From: JAVBKB01 sp031554275
GTDB taxonomy: Bacteria > Bacillota > Bacilli > JARBTR01
Direction: 5' to 3'
DNA length: 15,630 nt
Assembly (NCBI GenBank): GCA_031554275.1
Contig: JAVBKB010000129.1
Span: forward strand, 1 to 15,630
The notes under the pieces are model-generated. The model was not told the origin of the DNA. It searched no databases and was given only the letters and a program-made list of their open reading frames with translations. The translations under genes and the position numbers were made by a program. Each line of letters begins with the position of its first letter. Within the stretch, counting starts at the first letter, position 1. Shown here piece after piece: positions 12,277 through 15,630 of the stretch.

Positions 12277-12693
12277 ATGGGACACAATCTTCGAGCTTTT
12301 ATTGGGCGGAGAAATGCTGTTTGCGAATTAGCAAATGATTGGCGAAGGGAAGCTACATTTCTTCCACAAGATTTTGCATTGCTGTTCTTAACGGATGATT
12401 TGTTTGATGATATTACTGAGTTAGCAGACATGAATAATCACGAGGATTGTTCAGTTCTTGTGCACTTTACTACTGCGATTGCTCAAGTTATGGAAATGAA
12501 ATCTTTTCGCACTTCTTTGGCGTACATTGAAACGGATTACTTCGGAGGTTATGGTACACAAGCTGGAGTTCTCTATGCTGATGGGAAAATTGATATCAGA
12601 CCAACTAAGGATGAGAACATTATCAATGTGATCCTACAAAGGCTAGGTGTTTACCAAAAAATGGGATGGATGAATTTGAAAGCATTCAGCTGA
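12277..12693 (+). CDS. Unrecognised 138-aa conserved-looking protein
   Basis: A soluble 138-aa protein with no signal peptide or membrane segment. The C-terminal half holds a distinctive segment, AYIETDYFGGYGTQAGVLY (about 88-106), followed by an LQRLGVYQKMGWMNLKAFS end. I have an impression of having seen YFGGxGxQ segments in hypothetical bacterial proteins, but I cannot name a family or function. AAGGAGG at 12265-12271 is an excellent ribosome site 5 bp before ATG 12277, better than the ATG at 12262, which lies upstream of that site. Its neighbours are accessory genes. The stop codon lies inside the palindrome of the next gene's promoter. Given a SUKH protein nearby, an immunity role is possible but unsupported. 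Confidence 0.65.
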   Translation: MGHNLRAFIGRRNAVCELANDWRREATFLPQDFALLFLTDDLFDDITELADMNNHEDCSVLVHFTTAIAQVMEMKSFRTSLAYIETDYFGGYGTQAGVLYADGKIDIRPTKDENIINVILQRLGVYQKMGWMNLKAFS

Positions 12694-12704
12694 ATGCTTA
12701 TAGA
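12676..12704 (+). promoter_or_regulatory. Methyltransferase promoter with a 20-bp palindrome in its spacer
   Basis: TTGAAA (12676-12681) and TATAGA (12699-12704) are 17 bp apart. A perfect palindrome, half-site AAGCATTCAG (12680-12689) with CTGAATGCTT (12690-12699), fills the space between them. A TATGAT (12705-12710) is an alternative -10. The palindrome also spans the stop codon of the previous gene. No T run follows, so it reads as an operator more than a terminator. Confidence 0.45.
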
Positions 12705-12746
12705 TATGATAATTAGATGATGTAGATTCAATGTAGGGAGATAAAA

Positions 12747-13349
12747 ATGGGTAATATTGAGAAATTCGATTTTGTTGCAAATCAGTATGATACACCTGAA
12801 AGAATTGAAATGTCAAAAATAATATCAGATGCAATTCGTAAGCAAGTAGAAAATACGAATGAAAAGTCAGTAATCGATTTTGGTTGCGGTACAGGACTTG
12901 TCGGGTTGAATCTGCTCGACGTTTTTCAAACAGTCCTCTTCATCGATGCATCCCAAAACATGGTTGAAGTTATTAGTAATAAAATTAAAAATTTGAACAT
13001 CAAGAATGCAGAAACATTATGCTGTGATTTGGAAACAAAACAACCGAAGAATTTGCACGCTGATTACATCATTTTGTCGCAAGTGCTACTACATATAAAG
13101 GATACAAAACAGATTTTGTCTCGCCTTTATTCAGTGTTGAAGAAGGGAGGTCACTTGTTGATAGTTGATTTTGATAAAAACGAGTCCATTGTTTCTGACG
13201 AGGTGCATAATGGATTTGAGCAGGATAGACTAATTGAAACGATTAACGGAATTGGATTCGAAAAAGCCGAAGCAAAAACTTTTTATCATGGCAAAAGGAT
13301 ATTCATGAATCAAGCTGCCTCTCTTTTTATCCTTGATGCTATTAAGTAA
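12747..13349 (+). CDS. Class I SAM-dependent methyltransferase
   Basis: A 200-aa cytoplasmic enzyme of the Methyltransf_11/25 type, transferring methyl from S-adenosylmethionine. Motif I is VIDFGCGTG (residues 42-50), the acidic residue ending strand 2 is Asp67 (FIDAS), motif IV is around YIILSQVLLHI (107-117), and the post-motif is LKKGGHLLIVDFDKNE (131-146). The N-terminus FDFVANQYDTPERIE is typical of small-molecule methyltransferases. The substrate cannot be told from sequence, and no biosynthetic neighbours identify it. GGGAGA (12736-12741) sits 5 bp before ATG. The gene appears to have its own promoter with a palindromic operator candidate, and it is separated from the next gene by a structured 77-bp gap. 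Confidence 0.88.
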   Translation: MGNIEKFDFVANQYDTPERIEMSKIISDAIRKQVENTNEKSVIDFGCGTGLVGLNLLDVFQTVLFIDASQNMVEVISNKIKNLNIKNAETLCCDLETKQPKNLHADYIILSQVLLHIKDTKQILSRLYSVLKKGGHLLIVDFDKNESIVSDEVHNGFEQDRLIETINGIGFEKAEAKTFYHGKRIFMNQAASLFILDAIK

Positions 13350-13354
13350 AAAAT

Positions 13355-13406
13355 TCGCGACTGGGATGAGTGGTCCAAATTCCACACCTTGGCTCAAAGT
13401 TCGCGA
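13355..13406 (+). other. Possible RNA structure in the leader of the SUKH gene
   Basis: TCGCGA at 13355-13360 and 13401-13406 can pair with each other, and inside them GTGG (13370-13373) can pair with CCAC (13382-13385). There is no T run. It might be a structured leader or a binding site repeated 46 bp apart. Confidence 0.25.
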
Positions 13407-13426
13407 TAGTATAGGGAAGGTGAAAT

Positions 13427-13900
13427 ATGGGGAAATTGAGTGATATCAAGGGTTTACTACAGCAAGCGTACGCAACAACACTAGCGGATCAGTGTCAGCC
13501 AGAAAATACGCAAACCTTATCTGGTTTCGAAAAGAAATTTAATATCAAAATCCCAACTGATTATCGTTGGCTTTTGGAAGAGTTTGGTGCTTGTTATTTT
13601 GAAGACCCATGGCTGTACACAATTCGCGATTTAGACGGAGAATACCCTCAATTTCTACACATCTATGCCAAGTATCAAGAAGGCTACACAATGCCTGGAA
13701 ACATCGATCCATTTCCAATTGGCGGTTTCGGAGAAGGTAGTTTGGCATTTATAGATCAGGTCTCTGGTAAAATATTTATGCTGATCCATGATTGTTTTGA
13801 GGATGTTCCAATTGAAGAGATTGCAGGATCTTTTACAGAGTTGATGGAGCGGAAAGCGAGAATCGCAATTGAAATTGAAGCGGCAATAAACGGTGAGTAA
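13427..13900 (+). CDS. SMI1/KNR4 (SUKH) family protein
   Basis: A 157-aa soluble protein. The core fits the SUKH fold: GFEKKFNIKIPTDYRWLLEEFGACYF (about 33-58), then a PFPIGGFGEGSLAFIDQ strand pair (95-111) and an IFMLIHDCFEDVPIEEIAGSFTEL end. In bacteria SUKH proteins are best known as immunity proteins that neutralise polymorphic or contact-dependent toxins by direct binding, and many occur as orphans in immunity arrays. No toxin gene is visible beside it. AAGGTG (13417-13422) sets the start. The preceding gap carries the TCGCGA repeat. The gene is alone on its transcript as far as can be seen. The family call is firm; the immunity role is inferred from family knowledge. Confidence 0.82.
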   Translation: MGKLSDIKGLLQQAYATTLADQCQPENTQTLSGFEKKFNIKIPTDYRWLLEEFGACYFEDPWLYTIRDLDGEYPQFLHIYAKYQEGYTMPGNIDPFPIGGFGEGSLAFIDQVSGKIFMLIHDCFEDVPIEEIAGSFTELMERKARIAIEIEAAINGE

Positions 13901-13962
13901 CTAGCAAGTGTTGTTGCCACGAAAAAAAGTTAGTGAGAGAATTTATGGTTAATAATTGCTAT

Positions 13963-13982
13963 GTCTAGTTAGAAGGCTAGAC
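13963..13982 (+). other. Short hairpin before the DUF4256 gene
   Basis: GTCTAG (13963-13968) and CTAGAC (13977-13982) flank an 8-base loop and are followed by AATTTATAT. It may be a weak terminator for the SUKH gene or a leader structure. Confidence 0.25.
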
Positions 13983-14006
13983 AATTTATATGAATGGAGT
14001 CGGACT

Positions 14007-14567
14007 ATGAAAACAACAAATTTATCATCAGCACAATGCGAAGAGTTACTCAAGCGATTAAAAGAGCGTTTTGAAAAGAACATGAATCGTCATGAAGCCT
14101 TGAAATGGGATGAATTACAAACAAGATTGATAGCAAATGCGGAAAAAATGTGGTCACTTGATGAAATGGAAAGAAGCGGCGGAGAACCAGATGTTATTGG
14201 TTATGACCAAGAAACGAATGAATACATTTTTTATGATTGTTCTCCAGAAAGTCCAATTCACCGCAGAAGTCTTTGTTATGACCGTAAAGCATTAGAGTCC
14301 AGAAAAGCAAATAAACCGGAAAACAGCGCTATTGATATGGCAACTGCAATGGGAATTGAGCTTCTAACAGAGGAACAATATCGAGAGTTGCAGAAGCTTG
14401 GAGAGTTTGATTTGAAAACATCAAGTTGGATTGCAACACCGGACAGTATAAGAACCCATGGTGGAGCGGTTTTTTGTGATCGTCGATATAAACATGTTTT
14501 CACATATCATAATGGAGCGGATTCCTATTATGCCGCCAGAGGATTTCGGGGTTCATTGAGAGTATAG
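14007..14567 (+). CDS. DUF4256 family protein
   Basis: A 186-aa protein matching, from memory, the DUF4256 family along its full length. Hallmarks are ERSGGEPDVIGYD (about 54-66), FYDCSPESPIHRRSLCYDR (75-93), DMATAMGIELLTEEQYRELQ (111-130), LGEFDLKTSSWI and the C-terminus FCDRRYKHVFTYHNGADSYY then AARGFRGSLRV. The function is unknown; the family is soluble and widespread in Bacillota and beyond. Start 14007 is preceded by GGAG (13996-13999) with 7-bp spacing. The frame extends upstream to 13956 but without a ribosome site and through the hairpin at 13963. No operon partner is evident. Confidence 0.85.
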   Translation: MKTTNLSSAQCEELLKRLKERFEKNMNRHEALKWDELQTRLIANAEKMWSLDEMERSGGEPDVIGYDQETNEYIFYDCSPESPIHRRSLCYDRKALESRKANKPENSAIDMATAMGIELLTEEQYRELQKLGEFDLKTSSWIATPDSIRTHGGAVFCDRRYKHVFTYHNGADSYYAARGFRGSLRV

Positions 14568-15050
14568 GTCTAGGCTAATTGAACGGCATTAACTTATCTC
14601 TAACTCAATTCGATTTGTTAACAATCGAGCATTTCCAACCTCGTGTCAAGATTTTGCCAATCAATCTGGTTATTGGAGCGTGGAAAACGGGAGATTGTGA
14701 CAGTTTCTGATTTCAATGCGGGCATAACTAGCACTAACAAAAATGTCTGGAATAGTCCTGCGGAATTGATTTTCCCTGAGTTATATCAGTCACCACTACC
14801 GGCCACCCTTCGATCCATTCAAGATGGTTGATTATTAGTTTCAAAGAATGATATTTGGTGGTGTGCAAATGAAGCATGCGATTCCTAGCCTTGATTTATC
14901 TTTGATTTGTGAGTATCGACAATTAAGATTAGATCATTGTCCGTAGAATATCGTTTTCAGAAATGTAGAAAAGATGAGTTGGGGGGCTTGGAAAGATACT
15001 TTGGTATTGCTCTCAATAGCTATAAATCATACTAAAAGAAGAGGTATTAC
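14568..15050. other. About 480 bases without a convincing gene
   Basis: Only short frames are present. A 62-codon frame from GTG 14643 to 14831 (its end reads SPAELIFPELYQ, then SPLPATLRSIQDG) has no ribosome site and no family I recognise, and a 32-codon frame near 14850 is no better. TTCGATTTGTTAACAATCGA (14609-14628) can fold into a 6-bp hairpin, without a T run. The stretch may be a decayed gene or spacer DNA. Confidence 0.4.
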
Positions 15051-15630
15051 TTGTTGATTACAAAAAAGAGAACGTTTATTGCTATATCTATCACTTTGTC
15101 ATTAATCATTGTAGTTCAAGTAGCAGGATGTTTTTATAGAGAGCATGTTTTAAAACAATTTACTAAAGATTATATCAGTGCTTTTCATCAAGATGATTTT
15201 CAATTAATTGATAAACATCAGAAATTGCTGAATTTAGGATTTGACTATACAAAAGAGGGTTTTGAATATCAATTAAATAAATACCAAAAATATAGAATGG
15301 AGCATTTTCAACAACTATTTGCCAAGCAATCAGTCCAACTTTCAGAAAATCAAGTGCAAAGACTAAAGGATATTGTTAAACAGGAACTAAAGAAATTTAG
15401 ATTTAAAATTGTTGGTAAAGCAGATGATGGAAGGATGCAAGTTTCTGTTTCTCGATATTCATCGGATCAATATTTTGATTTCATTTCAAAATTCAACTCA
15501 AAAATGTCGGATATTTCATTGCAGAATGTTGATAAGGATAAAATAATCAACGAATGTCTAGATGAATATCAAAATTTTGTTAATGATATTCAATATGAAA
15601 AGACTGATTTACAGCTTTATCCTACTGTTC
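15051..15630 (+). CDS. Lipoprotein of unknown function, cut by the right edge
   Basis: An open frame of 193 codons running off the window. It starts on TTG 15051 (or TTG 15054) after AGAAGAGG (15037-15044). The N-terminus has Lys/Arg residues (LITKKRTF), a hydrophobic stretch (FIAISITLSLIIVVQ) and lipobox VAGC, a clear type II signal peptide with lipidated Cys near residue 27. The mature part is helical and rich in Gln, Lys and Phe (FTKDYISAFHQDDFQLIDKH, LSENQVQRLKDIVKQELKKF). This layout recalls DUF5105-type lipoproteins, but I am not certain. Its signal peptide and promoter region are unrelated to the array at 1-2930. Confidence 0.7.
   Translation, partial: MLITKKRTFIAISITLSLIIVVQVAGCFYREHVLKQFTKDYISAFHQDDFQLIDKHQKLLNLGFDYTKEGFEYQLNKYQKYRMEHFQQLFAKQSVQLSENQVQRLKDIVKQELKKFRFKIVGKADDGRMQVSVSRYSSDQYFDFISKFNSKMSDISLQNVDKDKIINECLDEYQNFVNDIQYEKTDLQLYPTV

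Noticed and set aside
13351..13426. T-box or other riboswitch before the SUKH gene
   Set aside because: It lacks the conserved T-box sequence and any terminator, and the downstream gene is not of a riboswitch-controlled class.
14643..14831. 62-codon GTG-start frame
   Set aside because: No ribosome site before the GTG, no recognised family, and no continuation; listed only as part of the gene-free stretch.

Overview
The window looks like chromosome of a low-GC Gram-positive bacterium (Bacillota). Support comes from AT-rich DNA, strong AGGAGG-type ribosome sites, TTG and GTG starts, lipoproteins with LSAC/LTAC lipoboxes, and a phage lysin ending in choline-binding-type GW repeats. The tail proteins resemble, from memory, those of Lactobacillales phages (Streptococcus, Enterococcus), but the host could equally belong to a related lineage such as Erysipelotrichales. 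The genus cannot be fixed from sequence alone.

Region 1 (1-2930) is an array of four same-strand lipoprotein genes. Each has a near-identical promoter/leader and its own terminator, and three share an almost identical signal peptide. The mature domains differ: two carry a PASTA-like domain, one a VGxDIPxGxYDI domain and one a DUF4352-like domain. The window opens inside the terminator of another copy, so the array probably continues to the left.

Region 2 (3042-10963) is a phage tail-tip and lysis module: a cysteine-rich Dit-like distal tail protein, a cysteine-rich coiled-coil protein, a Tal/tail-hub protein, a protein with three HxH motifs, two small proteins, a beta-helix fibre, a holin and a choline-binding amidase. 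It is bounded by terminators on both sides. No tape measure, tube, capsid, terminase or integrase gene is present. The lipoprotein array sits where the tape-measure gene would normally be.

Region 3 (10949-12090) holds an orphan terminator in a gene-free gap, then an XRE regulator/membrane protein pair with a good promoter and a 10-nt direct repeat that may be its operator.

Region 4 (12091-15630) is a run of accessory genes: a tiny ORF, an unrecognised 138-aa protein, a SAM methyltransferase with a perfect 20-bp palindrome in its likely promoter, a SUKH (SMI1/KNR4) immunity-type protein, a DUF4256 protein, about 480 bases without a convincing gene, and a lipoprotein gene cut by the right edge.

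In Region 2 the products would form the adsorption tip of a siphovirus-type tail and then lyse the cell. Region 1 makes membrane-anchored surface proteins that might bind peptidoglycan. Any functional link between the two is inference.
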